Assembly (NCBI GenBank): GCA_038503035.1
Contig: JAVSML010001152.1
Location: forward strand, 191,066 to 255,065
Direction: 5' to 3'
DNA: 64,000 nt
DNA from: Crocodylus rhombifer
Lineage: Eukaryota; Chordata; Crocodylia; Crocodylidae
The notes under the pieces are model-generated. The model was not told the DNA's origin. It was given only the letters and a program-made list of their open reading frames with translations, and did no database searches. The translations under genes and the position numbers were made by a program. Shown piece after piece: positions 10,480 through 22,165 of the stretch. The number at the start of each line of letters is the position of its first letter. Position 1 is the first letter of the stretch.

Positions 10480-13400
10480 GGGAGATGATGATTTGTGCTA
10501 TCTTTCCTGTCTTTAGTAAATATGTATGTTTATGTTGGCCGTTGTATCCTAATCATGCTATAGAGATTTTGTTCATTGTTTGTCTAACACCTGAAAACTT
10601 TACCAACACCTGAAAATCTCAATTAGCTATTTAATCATATTCACTCATCCAGAACTTAAACACCGAGACAGTAGTTTTGTGTTATGCTGATAGAGTCTGT
10701 CTTAGTACCTAGATATACACATCTTAGAAAAGTACTGGTAGCTTGACAGGTAGAATGGTGTGAAACTGGTTTGTTTAACCCAGTGTGCAGATTTGGAGGG
10801 CAGTAGTAAGGACTGTCATCTCCTGGTTTATAGATGTGTTTTATGTAAGTCTTGAACAGATTAACTGTTTATATAGCCCAATAAACTTAGAATCAGGCAC
10901 TGACAGGCATGGCCTTCCTTATGAATAGTGATGGTCCTTGCCTTAACAAACTAAAAATAATGCTGTGAAAATGCTTAAGCTTTAACCTTGCAAAGGTCCT
11001 AACAGATGGATCATGTCTCCTCATTGATTAATCATATTCACTTGTGCAGTGTCAGGTAGTTGCCCTTCTGATTTTGCATATTTGTGTCAATGTTTTCACT
11101 CACTGAGAATGAATTCAAATTATTACACCTGGTACAAGGCACTAGAGAATTAGGCCCTAAATCAATAAGCACTATCACTTAATATACTTTTATTAGTTAA
11201 AGTACAAATTTTCCTGCTTATAAGTATATCAGCTAGGCTGCTGAAAGGTATCAAGATGAAGAATGCACATAAAAATACACTTTAAACACAATGTATTTTT
11301 CACAGTTACTTAACTTTGCTATTATTTGACTTAATCTCTGGGGAATAAAACAATAATCTCTGTACAGCAAGCAGTGTTTTGAGTGAATTTTTAGCCTTCT
11401 AGTGTTCAAACTCTATAGTTTAATGTTCAGAGAGTAAATTACAACTCATGCATGTTTTATTCTTCAAAAAATATCATTAGGAACCTAGTTTTCATGGCAG
11501 CTAAAGCTGACAAATTTCACAGATTCAGTGTGTTGAAAATGTCAAGTTCTGTGGCTTGTGACAGATTAATAGAAAAATTATTTAAAAACTCTGCAAATTA
11601 TTCATAGACCTTGATTGTTCATCAGATTGCATTTTGCAAAGAATAAAAATTAGCTAAACTGAGTAGAACATCAATCTATAAATTGGGTGTTGTTAATATT
11701 TTAAATAATTGAAATAGTAGGTTTAGTGAAAAATCTTCACCTGAAACCAAATGAATTGTAAAATCTTTGAAATCTTAATTCTTCTTTTTCTTCCTCCTCT
11801 TCTTTTTTTCTCTTCTACTTCCTTTTCTTTTTCCTACTCTGGAATCAAGCTTCAGTAAATTTAATAAAGTATGTTTATGTAAATAGCTTGATTCATAGGT
11901 CTTCTGAATGTCATTGTCTTTAAGAAAAAGTATCCCTTTTGGGCCAATGTGTGATTTTTCTGTAAAATGTTCTGAAATTATTCTGTTGATGATGCTGTAT
12001 CAGCCATAACCAGTGAAACTAAGTACAGCAATGTCACTTCAGGGAGAGCCACTTCAATGGCATTAGTTTCATGATCCCAGAGGCAAGGAGGGCAGTGCAG
12101 GGTGCCCAAATAGCAATCTGATTTGTGTAGATCATCTGATAACTGCCAGAGGTTATACCTTAAAATACTGGCTGTGTGTAGATAGGTTGCAGAGGTCTGT
12201 CTGAGCCACAAAAGAGGTAAAATCTGACCTAAGTTTTTGTTCTGAATGGTTGGTCTAGCAGGGTTTGAATGCTTTGAAGCTGTTAAGTTTAATTGTTGTG
12301 TCCAATGTGCCTGTCAAATACTAATACCAGTTGTGTAATATAAAGTTTTCTAATGAAAATGTAACCACAGTAGCCAACTACCAACTAAGTGATCATTCTG
12401 GGGCCTAAGCCAGCTGCTAATTTATCTAATTAGTTAACACCAGCAGGCAGTTTAGGTAGTAAAAGAAATCGCACCTTCCTGTCAGGTTCTGGCCAATGTT
12501 AGATGCAAGATTTAAGCAACTATTGAGCTGATGAACTACAACAATTACTGTCTATCTATGTGTCATACATCTGTTGGTTTTATGTTGTTTAATGGCAGAA
12601 GGTTGAAAATAAGGAGCTGACTCATCCACAGCAGGTATAAAATATATAAATACAGGTATACTGAGCAGGAGTAAACAGATTGACTTATTTGGCACTAGTG
12701 CAATTGCCATTGGTATATATTTTTCTGTTTCTGTATCTGTTATTCAAGAAGGATAATGTAAAATTGGAAAGGGTTCAGAGAAGTGGCAGGACTGGAAAGT
12801 AGGCTGGTGTTCTGACTACTGCTGCTTCAGGGAGTTTACAAATGCCCTGCCTAGTGGTCATGCTGCCTCCGAACTAGAAGCAGCATAGTTGTGTTTACAT
12901 GATGGGTCATAGGCTAATTAGTAATGCTGAGTGACAGTGCCAGTTAGCCCACCGTGTGTTCATTAGCCTGCTCACAGTTCAATTTGGACAAGACAATGCT
13001 GCTTACAATTTAGGAAGGAAAGTGTATTTGAGGACACCGCTGTCAGGGAATGAGTTTTCTGTTTATCCATAGTCTAAATGGCCTAGGGGTTGACACCCTT
13101 TTAAAGACTTGTAGTGGCATAGGCTAGATTGTTTATCTGATTATCTGGATTTATGTTTATGGTAAAACATAACATGAGAAAGTGAGCCATGTAAATGTCT
13201 TTTGGGTCAGATTCCCCACTAAAACCTGACTCTGTACCATTTTGATGATATAAAGCATGAATGGAACTTGGTTTTACTGGCCAATTGAAATGGGTTTAGA
13301 GCTGATTTAATTCACAGCAGCAGTGGATGCCCATCAACAACACATCTCTGGCTCTGCGTTGCTGCATCAATCACATATCCCATATTATGAAAATGCCACT

Positions 13401-16060
13401 ATTAGATATTTGTTTTCTGTAAGTTCATATAACATCTATTTGTATGTTTATATAGTTGCATATAACAAAGTATGTGTTTATAAACATGTAGAATCCTTAA
13501 TTTTTTCAACTCATTGATGAGCTGTGGAGGATAGTAGAAGGTTTCAATGCCATAGTAAAAAAAATGGATATAAGCATCACATTCCTAAACATAGCAGAGA
13601 CAGAAATGTATACACACTGCAAGTCATTAGTTCAAGCCCACCAAACATTCCCTAAGACAATTATCTTCTCTGCTATAAAATTTACTTTCCACAGTTCTCT
13701 AGAGCGTTGCTAATTGCTTTTCTTAACCCCAAAAGATTAAAGATTTTTTAAAAGGAATGTATAGACGTGTACTGCCTCTAATTTCAAAGAGAAGTTTTAT
13801 TAAGACAAGCTGGTATTATGAAACAAGATCATTAGAGGAATGTTTAATACAGGAAATATGCGGTCCCAATCCCCTAATGTCCCCCAATCTCAGGAAAATT
13901 GATTCAACCTTCTCTCAGTGTTATGCAGCCTCAAACACTTCCCTGTTTGGCAGCAGCTCCATGTCTCCTCATTGAGAATAAATATGACACCGTTGGCACT
14001 TGCTTCTCAAATCCTTTTCCACTAGGGGGTATGATAGACTGTAACTATTTCACAGTAAACCTCCTGTATGATATTGTAGCACTAAAGCGTACAAACATGA
14101 GTGAGAAGAACAGGCAAGAGAAGTTCAATTAATAATTTATAAGGATTTAACTCATGTCATTCATAAATATAATAGTAAGGCTTGAAAGTGATGTGGAGAT
14201 TGCCATATTGATCCTGCTGTAGTTTTGTTTTTTTCAGACTGCTCATGTGCTGAAAGGTAAAATACAACAAAAAGACTGGTCAATGAAACAGTTAATGAAA
14301 AGAAATAATTATAATTTCATTTCACACAAAGTGTATTGTTTGTTCCAGTGCATGCTAGAATCATGTACCTTCCAAGCTTCATATGAGTAATACATAAACC
14401 CTTCTGGGGGGAGCATCATTAAATCAGCAAACAACCTTCAAGTTATTTTAGTGAAAACACTGCAATTACTTCATTGCTAGTAAACAGACTACAAGACAAT
14501 AGCACGTAAGGGTGACAATTTGCAATATGCTTCAAATTTCTGTGTTTAAAAAACCCCCCCGAACCCTCACCTAATATGGCTGAAGGCAACGTTATTGAAA
14601 TTAAAAAAGCAGAGGTTCTGACAGCGAACAGAGGGGTAATTAGTCTGTAAATTTCAAGTAATATATTTAGCAGATCATTGAAACAGACATTACATTTTGC
14701 ATAGGGACCATTCCCTGCTTATTACACTTGAAACCAGAATTACCTACCTTTACTGAAAAACAGTTTACCAAAAGTGTTAGCAAAAAGTGCTGTATGTGAT
14801 TACAATAATTTAGGCTGGCTACATTTTCAGAGCTATATTCTGCTCTTATTTCTACTGATATAAATTCCCTAAAGTCAGAAGAGGTTACTTGAGACATATA
14901 GTGAGAGGACAATACAATTAAAAAAGGTTTTTTTAAAATCTTAGATATAGTGTTGAATGCCTAGATACAATGTGCTGCTACCTGACATTTTTAATGTCTC
15001 TCTTGTAAGAGAAAAAATGCTACACTACATGTTCTCGATTCAGTTTATATTTGAAGCAGAGTACTGCTGCTTATGTTTATGATCTGTTTCATCTGCACAG
15101 CTCACTGAAGGTTTGTGTGATGTAATCTGCTCCAAAGGAGGGATGCCTTTACTAACTGGCGGCATCATCAGGGATTTGTGAGATCAGTTTGTTTGCAATC
15201 CATCAGGTCATAAACAATAATGTGCACTCCAGTGAGCCTCAGTACTTAAAGCGATGTAAAGACACTTGCCATTAATACTAGCTAAGCTTCAGAGTGCTTG
15301 GCAGCATCAGGAAAAAGGAGCTTACCCTATCTTGATTTCTGCTAACTCATTTGAAGTTCTTTTCCAGGAAGTGTTATGGGTACGTTATGTCTTACAACCT
15401 TTTCTCAGCCTGCACCTCCCATTAAAGTTCTCTAAAAAATATGTATCAATCAAATTATTATTATTATTTTGGTCTAATGTAATCCTCCTACACATAACGA
15501 ACAATGCTGAATTCCCCAGGGGGCAGCCATTCTTATTGAAATGTTTATTTATTGAGTGCTTTTTGCCAGAAAGCTCCCATGAGGAAAATCTCCATTTTAT
15601 GAGCTTCTGATGCAGTCTGTTCCCAAAACATCTAGCATAAAATACAATTTTGGCCATTAAAAATGTTGCATTTTTTTTAAAGATAACCAAAAGAATACTG
15701 ACGTGCAAAATTTATGTGATAGGGACAGAACGTTCCTATTATCCTACTACTATAAATATTCCAAGACCAGTTTTGTGTGGGTTTTCTTCCTTTAATATTC
15801 AAGCATTAAAAACTACATTAAAATAACAATATTCTATGTTAAACACTTTAGATTTCTCTCTCTCGTAAGAGAGGAATTCACCAATATTTTTACAGTCCCC
15901 TGGCAAGATTTTTCCCACCTCATCTTTTATATCTTCTTTGTCCCCCTGCACTTTCAGAAGGGCTCCATGTTGCATTGACAATGCCTGTGGCAGAGAGAGA
16001 GCCGTATCTTTCCAACTCTGAATTGTATCATGTTCTTGAGTCAGCCAGGTGGAGTCACTA
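10480..16060. other. Repeat-poor intronic block
   Basis: About 5.6 kb of AT-rich intron in which I recognise no complete mobile element. A weak CR1-like phrase (AATTGGAAAGGGTTCAGAGA) lies near 12,760, and a C/T-rich tract at 11,778-11,840. Open frames up to 114 codons (15,266-15,610) have no motif or splice support. It is the longest stretch before 24.5 kb without obvious retroelements. Confidence 0.45.
11778..11840 (+). repeat. Polypyrimidine tract
   Basis: About 60 bases are almost entirely C and T (CTTCTTTTTCTTCCTCCTCT and onward). It resembles an extended splice-acceptor tract, but no AG followed by an open exon comes after it, so I treat it as simple low-complexity sequence. Confidence 0.7.
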
Positions 16061-16063
16061 GAG

Positions 16064-16705
16064 AATAATCATAGGAAAGTAGAGATGGAAAGGAGCTTAC
16101 AAGGTCATATAGTCCTGGCCCCTGCTCAAATCAGGATCATCCCTGACTAAATATTCCCAGCCAAGTGTCTATCTAGCCTGCCCTTGAAAACTTCCAAGGG
16201 TGGAGGTTTAATAATGTCTCTAGTTGCCTGTTCCAGTGGTTGACCACCATTATAGTCAGGAAGTCCTCTTAATCTCCAAACTGAATTTCCCCTGCTGAAG
16301 CTTGAGGCCATTTGGTCCTAGTCCTGTCCCCAGCAGTCACAGAGAAAAGTCTATTTCTATCCTATTATAACTGCACTTCAGGTATTTGAAGACTGTTATC
16401 ACCTTCTCTTCTCCAGATTAAATAATTCTTGTTCTTTCAGCCTTTCTTCATACGTTTTGCTTCCCAGGCTTATAATTTTTTTTGTTGCGTTGGACCCTTT
16501 CCAAACAGTGCAAATCCTTCTTGAAGTGACAAGCCCAAAACTGGATACAATACTCCAGTTGAAGCCTCATGATTGCTGGATAGAGGAAAAGAAACCCTCC
16601 CTTGATTTCCAAGTGACACTCCTGTTAATACAATCCAGTATGCTCTTGGATTTTTCTGCAACGAGCACACTGTTGGCTCATATTCATAATGTGGCATTTA
16701 ACAAG
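16064..16705 (-). mobile_element. CR1 LINE fragment, antisense, old
   Basis: The plus strand begins AATCATAGGAAAGTAGAGAT then GGAAAGGAGCTTACAAGGTC, the antisense of a CR1 3' end. It runs through the antisense C-terminal ORF2 block (CTTGAGGCCATTTGGTCCTA; TTCTTGAAGTGACAAGCCCA then AAACTGGATACAATACTCCA). Many substitutions and stops mark it as older than the copies at 47-64 kb. The 5' side ends near 16,705, where an LTR-like segment begins. Confidence 0.88.
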
Positions 16706-16710
16706 GTTCA

Positions 16711-17455
16711 TGACTTACGGGCTGGAGCCCAGCTGCAAGGGGTTAGAGGGTAATACCTTGCCTGGTTAGGAGTGCTGGGCCAGCTGACAGGTATGATTGG
16801 CTGGCCCTGGAGAAAGTTAGAAGCTTCCAGAGAGATGCTGCTGGAGGGGAGGGAGGCTGAGAGGAAAGGCAACACTGAAAGACAGCAGTGAAGCCCTTGC
16901 CTGGGATAGGAGAGGCAGTGGGGGAGAGAGGTTGTTGATGTTGTGCCAAACCTGCAGCCCCAGAAACTGGCACAAGCAGCAAGGAGAGTTCCCACTTTTA
17001 TATAGAAAATCATAGGGGTTAGGGTCACAAGCCAATGGGCCAAAGGCAGGGAGCAGGTAAAAGTAAAGAAACATCAACACTGGTAACAAACTCAGCACCT
17101 TAATTTTACCCCCGCACCTCTGGAAGTGTCCCCAAACAAGCCCTTGGTCCCTACAGCACTTCAATAGCAGCCTGCAGCTGCCCCGAAGTCAGAGTCCAGC
17201 TCCTTCAATCTGAAGTCCTGCTGATGGAGCCAGTGAGATTTCCAGCTCCATTGTGTGTGCTCTTCTGTCTAGGGCTGCCCAGGTTCCACATGCACGATGC
17301 TCTCTCTTCCCCTTATTCCAGCCCCAAGCTTCCTTTTCATTTTTCCCTTGCCCCCCCCTCCGCTGCCCCTCCACTATTTATTATAGTGATTGAGGCACTG
17401 TTATGCTTCCAGATTGCTTTAAAATTGTAAATGTGTCAATAAAATACTGTGTTCA
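16711..17455. repeat. LTR-like segment, unresolved
   Basis: The first 150 bases (GGAGCCCAGCTGC, GGGCCAGCTGACAGG, GAGAAAGTTAGAAGCTTCCA) align with the probable LTR at 59,294-59,450. The segment begins TG and has AATAAA at 17,438-17,443, then ends CA at 17,455 with GTTCA/GTTGA flanks (4 of 5). However, a TATATAAAAG box lies on the opposite strand at about 17,000, which argues for a composite. Boundaries and orientation are therefore tentative. Confidence 0.4.
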
Positions 17456-17462
17456 GTTGATA

Positions 17463-17501
17463 CCTCTCTCTCTCTCTCTTTCTCTGTGTGTGTGTGTATA
17501 T
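17463..17501. repeat. (CT)n(GT)n microsatellite
   Basis: Uninterrupted CT dinucleotides pass through CTTT into GT dinucleotides. Compound dinucleotide repeat, likely length-variable. Confidence 0.95.
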
Positions 17502-17659
17502 GTTGGCATTTCATTTTTTCATTTCATTTTATTTGCAGATTTGGGATTTTTTATCAGAGAACTTACAAAATTTATCAGGGAATCTACAGTTTTTAAACAG
17601 AGAAAATCAGGATCCCTGCTGATCAGGGAGAGGATATACTTTTTCCCACTTGGAATAAT

Positions 17660-18060
17660 AATCAGCTACTACTAAAACATACTTGTTTTTGTGTGATGTA
17701 ATGAGCAGGGGACCCAGAATATCCATTGCTATCCTTTCCAGGGGTTGTCCAGTCTGCATGGAGGCCATAGGCACCTGGGATTACCCATCAGTCCTTTTGG
17801 GCATCACACATTTTGCATGTCCTGCACCAGTCCATAACAGATTTTCTCCAACCTAACTAGAAATACTCAGACTGGATCTTATGAGAGACCTTTTCCATGC
17901 CCAAATGTCTCTCACTATTAACATCACATAGAACTTGCAGAATTTTTGGTATTTCTTTCTCTGCTACCACTGTTTGAATAAGCTCAGGTCTTTTGGCAGC
18001 TTCTGGAAGTTTTTGCACTAGTACTCCTTGCCTAATACTTAGCTAAGGTCACACTGCCTG
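17660..18060 (-). pseudogene. Gypsy integrase fragment
   Basis: The minus strand reads a zinc-binding C-x2-C piece (RTCKMCDAQK, about 17,800), then LERIAMDILGPLLITSHKNK followed by YVLVVAD (about 17,740-17,662). This matches the start of the integrase catalytic core, where the first acidic residue lies in the MDILGPL motif. The rest of the core is missing. A stop follows DAQKD, so it is not translatable as one product. Confidence 0.82.
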
Positions 18061-18156
18061 GTACCTCTTTAAGCGCGGACGATGCTGTCTTTCTTCAGCG
18101 AACTCATTATCAATTTTATTTTTCCTTATTATTTTTTTAATGTTAGCATCTTCCCA

Positions 18157-18700
18157 TCATTTTGTACAAAAATCTGCCAAACTTCTGGCTTCTGTATTTG
18201 GGGTTGGTTCACCCCTGGCTGTCTCAGCTGCTGACAGTAGCTGTATCCCCACTGCTTCAGCTTCAGGTTCAACTTTTGCTATGTGAGGCCTACAGGACCA
18301 GTCATCAGCATTCTGGTGTTGTTTCCCAGGGCAATGCACTATTTGGTAGGCAAACTCAGGCAACTCTTCTAACCATCTAGCCAGTTGTCCTTTGGGTTGT
18401 TGGAAATTCTGTAGCCATGGAGAAATCTGTGGTCTATTCTTAATGTGAATCATCTCCCCAGGAGAAAGTATCAAAAATGGTTGGTAAAGGTCACCACAGC
18501 AAGCAGTTCATTTCTTGTAGTTACATATTGGAGCTCACCTTTGTTTAAAGCTCAGCTTGCATAGGCTAGTATCTTCTCATGGCCTCCAACTTACGACAAC
18601 AGAGCTCTTATATCAATATCACTTGCATTAGTGTCCAACCAGAAGGGTAACTGAGGGTCAGGATACATTAAGACAGGGGATGACATCAACTACAGCTTTA
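18157..18700 (-). pseudogene. Gypsy RNase H fragment
   Basis: The minus strand from 18,474 reads open to 18,157. It contains QNFQQPKGQLARWLEELPEF then AYQIVHCPGKQHQNADDWSC, the conserved end of gypsy RNase H (usually ..GKQHxNADALSR). Upstream, interrupted by stops, are FWLDTNASDI and a KGELQYVTTRNELLAVV-like stretch, the earlier part of the same domain. The usual alanine-leucine of NADALS is DW here. The hAT-like element separates this domain from the reverse transcriptase. Confidence 0.85.
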
Positions 18701-18710
18701 GCTCTATAAA

Positions 18711-19049
18711 TGGGGTGACTGTACATCCCAGTTTGGCCAGGACACTCCCAGATTCATAGACTGGTCCAAGATGGTTGGACCAGAATCCAGCGGGGAGGCA
18801 GAATAGCATGATGCACCAGGCAGGCAGCTGGGTAGGTGCCGCTGCTGCTGTACAGGAGAAAGGCAGGTGGACTAGCAGGTGCCACCATGCCTCAATGTGG
18901 CATGTCCCTGCTCCTGCATAGCAGCAGCAATGCCTGCCATGCTGCTCCACCTCTCTGCTGGACTGCGGCCTAGAACTTTTGACCAACTGGCTGGGACCAG
19001 CCTTCAGAATCAGGGGTGACCCAGGCAAACTGGGCATTTGGTCCCCCTA
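18711..19049. mobile_element. Non-autonomous hAT-like element with 8-bp duplication
   Basis: A 339-bp insert in the gypsy pol is bracketed by the perfect 8-bp direct repeat TCTATAAA (18,703-18,710 and 19,050-19,057). Its ends are inverted: left TGGGGTGACTGTACATCCCA; right end, read inverted, TAGGGGGACCAAATGCCCAG, both followed by GTTTGSC. The 8-bp duplication and TAGGGG-type ends indicate the hAT superfamily. The interior has no transposase. It must be younger than the gypsy copy it interrupts. Confidence 0.85.
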
Positions 19050-19057
19050 TCTATAAA

Positions 19058-19703
19058 GGCATCTTGACATTTCTTGGTCCAGATGAGCTTACCCTTATCG
19101 GAGAGCTTATGTAAGAGGCTTGCAGTGGTAGCAAAATCTACCACAAATCTTCTATAATAGGAGGCTAAATTCAAGAACCTGCATAGTTCTGTTACATTTC
19201 AAGGTACTAGCCAGGTCTTAACAGCCTCCACTTTCTCTGAATCTGGGCATACCCCCTCCATGGAGATCATGTGTTGAAAAAAATCCATTTCCCTACAGAA
19301 AAGCTGACATTTGGCAGATTTAATTTTCTAAGTTGGTTTCCTTCAGCCTCCTTTCAGTTTCTGTAAGTGCTCCTGCAATGTTTGGCCTACCACAATGATA
19401 TCATCCAGGTACACCAGGTAGGATGTCCCTTGAAAATCTGCTAATATGATATCCAGCAGTCTCTGAAATGTACTAGGAACATTATATAAAACAAAAGGCA
19501 TAACATTAAACTAAAAAAGTCCCTTCTTAGTATAAAAAGTTGTCTTAGCTCTCTCCTCTGTGTGCACTTCCACTTGCCAGTACTTTCTAGCTGGATCAAG
19601 GGTGGATAACCATTGAGCTTTGGCCAGAAGGTGTCTAGTGTGTCATCAATTAAAAGTGAGGGATAGGCATCCTTAAGAGTAACATCGCTCAGTCTATGAT
19701 AAT
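19058..19703 (-). pseudogene. Gypsy reverse transcriptase fragment
   Basis: From about 19,703 downward the minus strand reads YHRLSDVTLKDAYPSLLIDD then TLDTFWPKL, the fingers motif (usually KDAYPLPRIDD). After frame changes come GTSYLVYLDDIIVVGQTLQE (about 19,420-19,360), with the catalytic YLDD box, and CRFLNLASYYRRFVVDFA (about 19,190-19,130) of the connection. The copy is clearly inactive: frame breaks between the fingers and palm, and loss of the segment next to the CR1 scrap. Confidence 0.88.
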
Positions 19704-19841
19704 CCTGGTAGTGCTCAGGGGAACAGGGACTCCCCCAACGCCTGCTGGTCCCCTCGACTAGTTTGTAACAGGCCACTAGATCCCCCTCAGCCTTCTCTTG
19801 TGGAGGCTGAACAGGTTCAGGTCCCTTAGCCTCTTCACATA
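19704..19841 (-). mobile_element. Internal CR1 scrap inside gypsy RT
   Basis: 138 bp, antisense, nearly the same text as 63,088-63,236 (GGGAACAGGGACTCCCCCAA, CTTCTCTTGTGGAGGCTGAA, CAGGTTCAGGTCCCTTAGCC). It lacks the CR1 3' tail on one side and 5' sequence on the other, and gypsy text adjoins both ends. This is not the structure of a normal CR1 insertion. Confidence 0.85.
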
Positions 19842-19990
19842 ACAGTGTTTTGTTTAGTTTGATGTAGGAAAGGGGGAAGGCCGGATCCCTGGCCTGGCTA
19901 AAGGAGTAACAACCCACTACAGGCATATTCCTTGTCACCACAGAACATAAGTCTCCCTCCTTGATGAAATCCTTATGCCATCCTAGATTT
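19842..19990 (-). pseudogene. Gypsy pol upstream segment
   Basis: The minus strand is open: LGPNLGWHKDFIKEGDLCSV then VTRNMPVVGCYSFSQARDPA, running into the CR1 scrap. It lies just upstream of the reverse transcriptase in element order, so it is probably gag-pol linker or protease-side sequence, but I cannot assign a domain. Confidence 0.5.
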
Positions 19991-20635
19991 GGACCCAGGG
20001 GTGCAGATATTTATTTATTGCAGTGTAATTCATTATATAGGCCCTAGATTACCTCTGATGTTGATGCTACGTGTGTAGGATTTAAGAATCCATGTTGGGA
20101 ACAGCCTAGGTCAAAATAATGGAGGAAGATTATTTTAATCAGAAATACAAAAGTGCTGCAAGGCCCTTTGACCCTTCCCATCCCTGGCCCTAGTTTTGAC
20201 ACCAACTTGTTCTGTGATCCTGATCAGCTGCTGAAACTCTTTGGCTATATTAACATGGCAAAATACAGGAACATGCAGAGAAGTCTGTGCTAGCTTTAAA
20301 TGACTAATGTGTGTAGCAGAAAAAGTATAGCACAACACTGCCCATGGTACTAAGTTCTGTTGAGAAATAAGGTACCCAGGCAGAGTCCTGTGGTAATGTA
20401 GCTATACTGCTTCCTGTATTTAGGCTATTAATTCAGAAGTAGCTTGGGCAGTAGTAGTTATGGCACTCAACTCTACTGTATAGACACCCATTATGACTCA
20501 GCTGTGGAGATTCTCTCATGTGAGCATGAGTATTAACTCCATGTCTTTGCCTACCACTGTTGACTGCCCAGTACAGCTTGAAGACAGGTGTAAAGGTGAC
20601 CTTTGCACTACCCTGGTGCTGTCTTTGTGTTAGAG
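19991..20635. other. Intronic sequence or unrecognised gypsy remains
   Basis: Minus-strand open frames of 67-74 codons occur here, but none has a motif I recognise. It could be the decayed 5' part of the gypsy element, given its position. Confidence 0.35.
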
Positions 20636-20639
20636 TGGT

Positions 20640-20826
20640 CCCCCGGGGCATGCCCACACCAGATTAGTACCGTGCCAGTGAGGTGACTGAATTGGCTATT
20701 AGATAAAAGCTCCAAAAAGCCCCATTCAGGTGCCTGATCTATGCAGATCCTGTGGAGCCGGGTTGAAGCAACACAGTAAAGTGCAGTTTTTGTGGTGGGG
20801 GGTTTAACATCTGCAAGCAACCAGTA
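20640..20826. repeat. Family E repeat, partial copy
   Basis: It contains GAATTGGCTATTAGATAAAA, GCTCCAAAAAGCCCCATTCA and, at the right end, AGTAAAGTGCAGTTTTTGTG then GTGGGGGGTTTAACATCTG. Each has a counterpart in order in the element at 30,893-31,190 (AATTGGATAAAAGTGCCAAA, AAAGCGCTG.. then CCCCCCTACATCTGT). The left end is not clear. Confidence 0.55.
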
Positions 20827-20829
20827 TTA

Positions 20830-21900
20830 GTATACACAACCACTACTACACTAAGACAGGTATGTTACTTCCATTTTATGAGGTAGCAGATAGGGAACAG
20901 GTGTGGGACTGCAGTACACCCAGTGTTATTTAGAGCATGAGCATTTATGAACAGAAGACCTGACGTCTTGCCTCTTAGACCATCATCAGGGGATAAGAAA
21001 TAGCAGAGGAGCAGCTATAGTATGCTATCAGAGGATATTCTTGCCTTGGGTCATCTTCTGCTGGGTGCCTGTCTCAGCTTTAAGGCTCAAATTTGTTGGT
21101 GGCTTGAACACTTGCAAAGCAATTTGAGAATCTTAGATGAAAAACCTTATAAAAGTTAAGTATTGTAGTTTAAATTGCTATTAAATGCTGCTTATACAAG
21201 ATTTACAGGCATTTAACACTTATTAATCCAAGAGAAATTAATTTTAATAAATCGACACCTGGATTGCCATTTTGGCAATAAATCTTTCTAGTATTTGAAG
21301 AAAAAGGATTGACTAATGACATTTGGGTTAATTCAGAATAAAACACATTAGATACATTTGAAGCAAGGCGATAGCAGCCAACTTTGGCACCTGTGCCAAC
21401 AGGCATCCCACCTCGACTATGTTAAAGCAGCTGTGCAGCTATTGCAATCCTAATAAACATTGTATTGTTTCAGTATGTAACAGCATGATCTATAGCTCAT
21501 GCAATGCCAGTAACTGAAATATCCTAGCCCAGATTCTGACGTGATGCTTCTGGTTTTCTGCTGCAGCTTTGAAAACTATGTATAATATTCCAAGATACAT
21601 TTTCCAACACCATAACTGTGTAACTAATTTTATGAGTAATTTTTAAAAGGTTTTCTGGATTTCTCTGAAGTGCTCACATACTGAAGTGATGAACCCTATA
21701 AAGTGCTGGTCAGATGGGAAGGCAGCATTCCCTCAGTCTATCCTATGTAGTGTGGGAAGTAGCCTTTTTTCCTTGATATATTTAATAACCTTTACAGCAA
21801 CAGGACATTGGCTGCTGTGGTCCGATCTGCTTTACCTGTGGCGGGCTAGGGTGTTATGTTTTGTGTTGTGTCAACTAATTTTGCTAAAAGGTTAGCTTTG
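20830..21900. other. Intronic sequence, no feature recognised
   Basis: No repeat or coding signal that I can support. Confidence 0.4.
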
Positions 21901-21904
21901 TATA

Positions 21905-21998
21905 GGATGGTTTGGATAGGAATGAACCTGCCTCAGGCCAGGAGTTGGTCTAGATGATCTCTTGAGGTCTCTTTCAGCCCTACTACTCTATGATGCTA
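21905..21998 (+). mobile_element. CR1 LINE 3' tip, sense
   Basis: Reads AGGAGTTGGTCTAGATGATC then TCTTGAGGTCTCTTTCAGCC and ends CTACTACTCTATGATGCTAT, the typical CR1 3' UTR and tail. Only about 95 bp remain. Confidence 0.82.
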
Positions 21999-22044
21999 TA
22001 CCATGGATAAATAGTGAAGAACAGCATCATGTGCAGGAGTAGGG

Positions 22045-22165
22045 ATGTTGCTCTTGAGTTCTAATACCAGGTCTCATGCCAATTCTTTCTGTGGTCTTCA
22101 AACAGTCTTAAAATCAGTCTGTTTTCTCATCTATCAAAGTTTGACTTTTACATATGTTACCACAG
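22045..22165 (+). repeat. MIR-like SINE fragment
   Basis: Contains TCTGTGGTCTTCAAACAGTC then CAGTCTGTTTTCTCATCTAT, which resembles the MIR 3' block (GTGACCTTGGGCAAGTCAC.. CTCAGTTTCCTCATCTGTAA). Diverged, so only a moderate call. Confidence 0.4.

Larger units (their letters stand above)
17660..19990 (-). mobile_element. Ty3/gypsy LTR retrotransposon remnant, antisense
   Basis: Read on the minus strand from 19,990 down to 17,660, the order is an upstream pol segment, reverse transcriptase, RNase H, then integrase: the Ty3/gypsy order. It is interrupted by a CR1 scrap (19,704-19,841) and a hAT-like insert (18,711-19,049). Frameshifts and stops occur throughout. No convincing flanking LTR pair was found; the LTR-like segment at 16,711-17,455 lies where a downstream LTR would be but is not proven to belong to it. 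Confidence 0.88.

Noticed and set aside
11778..11840. Polypyrimidine tract as a splice acceptor for a hidden exon
   Set aside because: The AG dinucleotides that follow (for example CAAGCTTCAG) are not followed by an open, donor-ended exon in the required phase.
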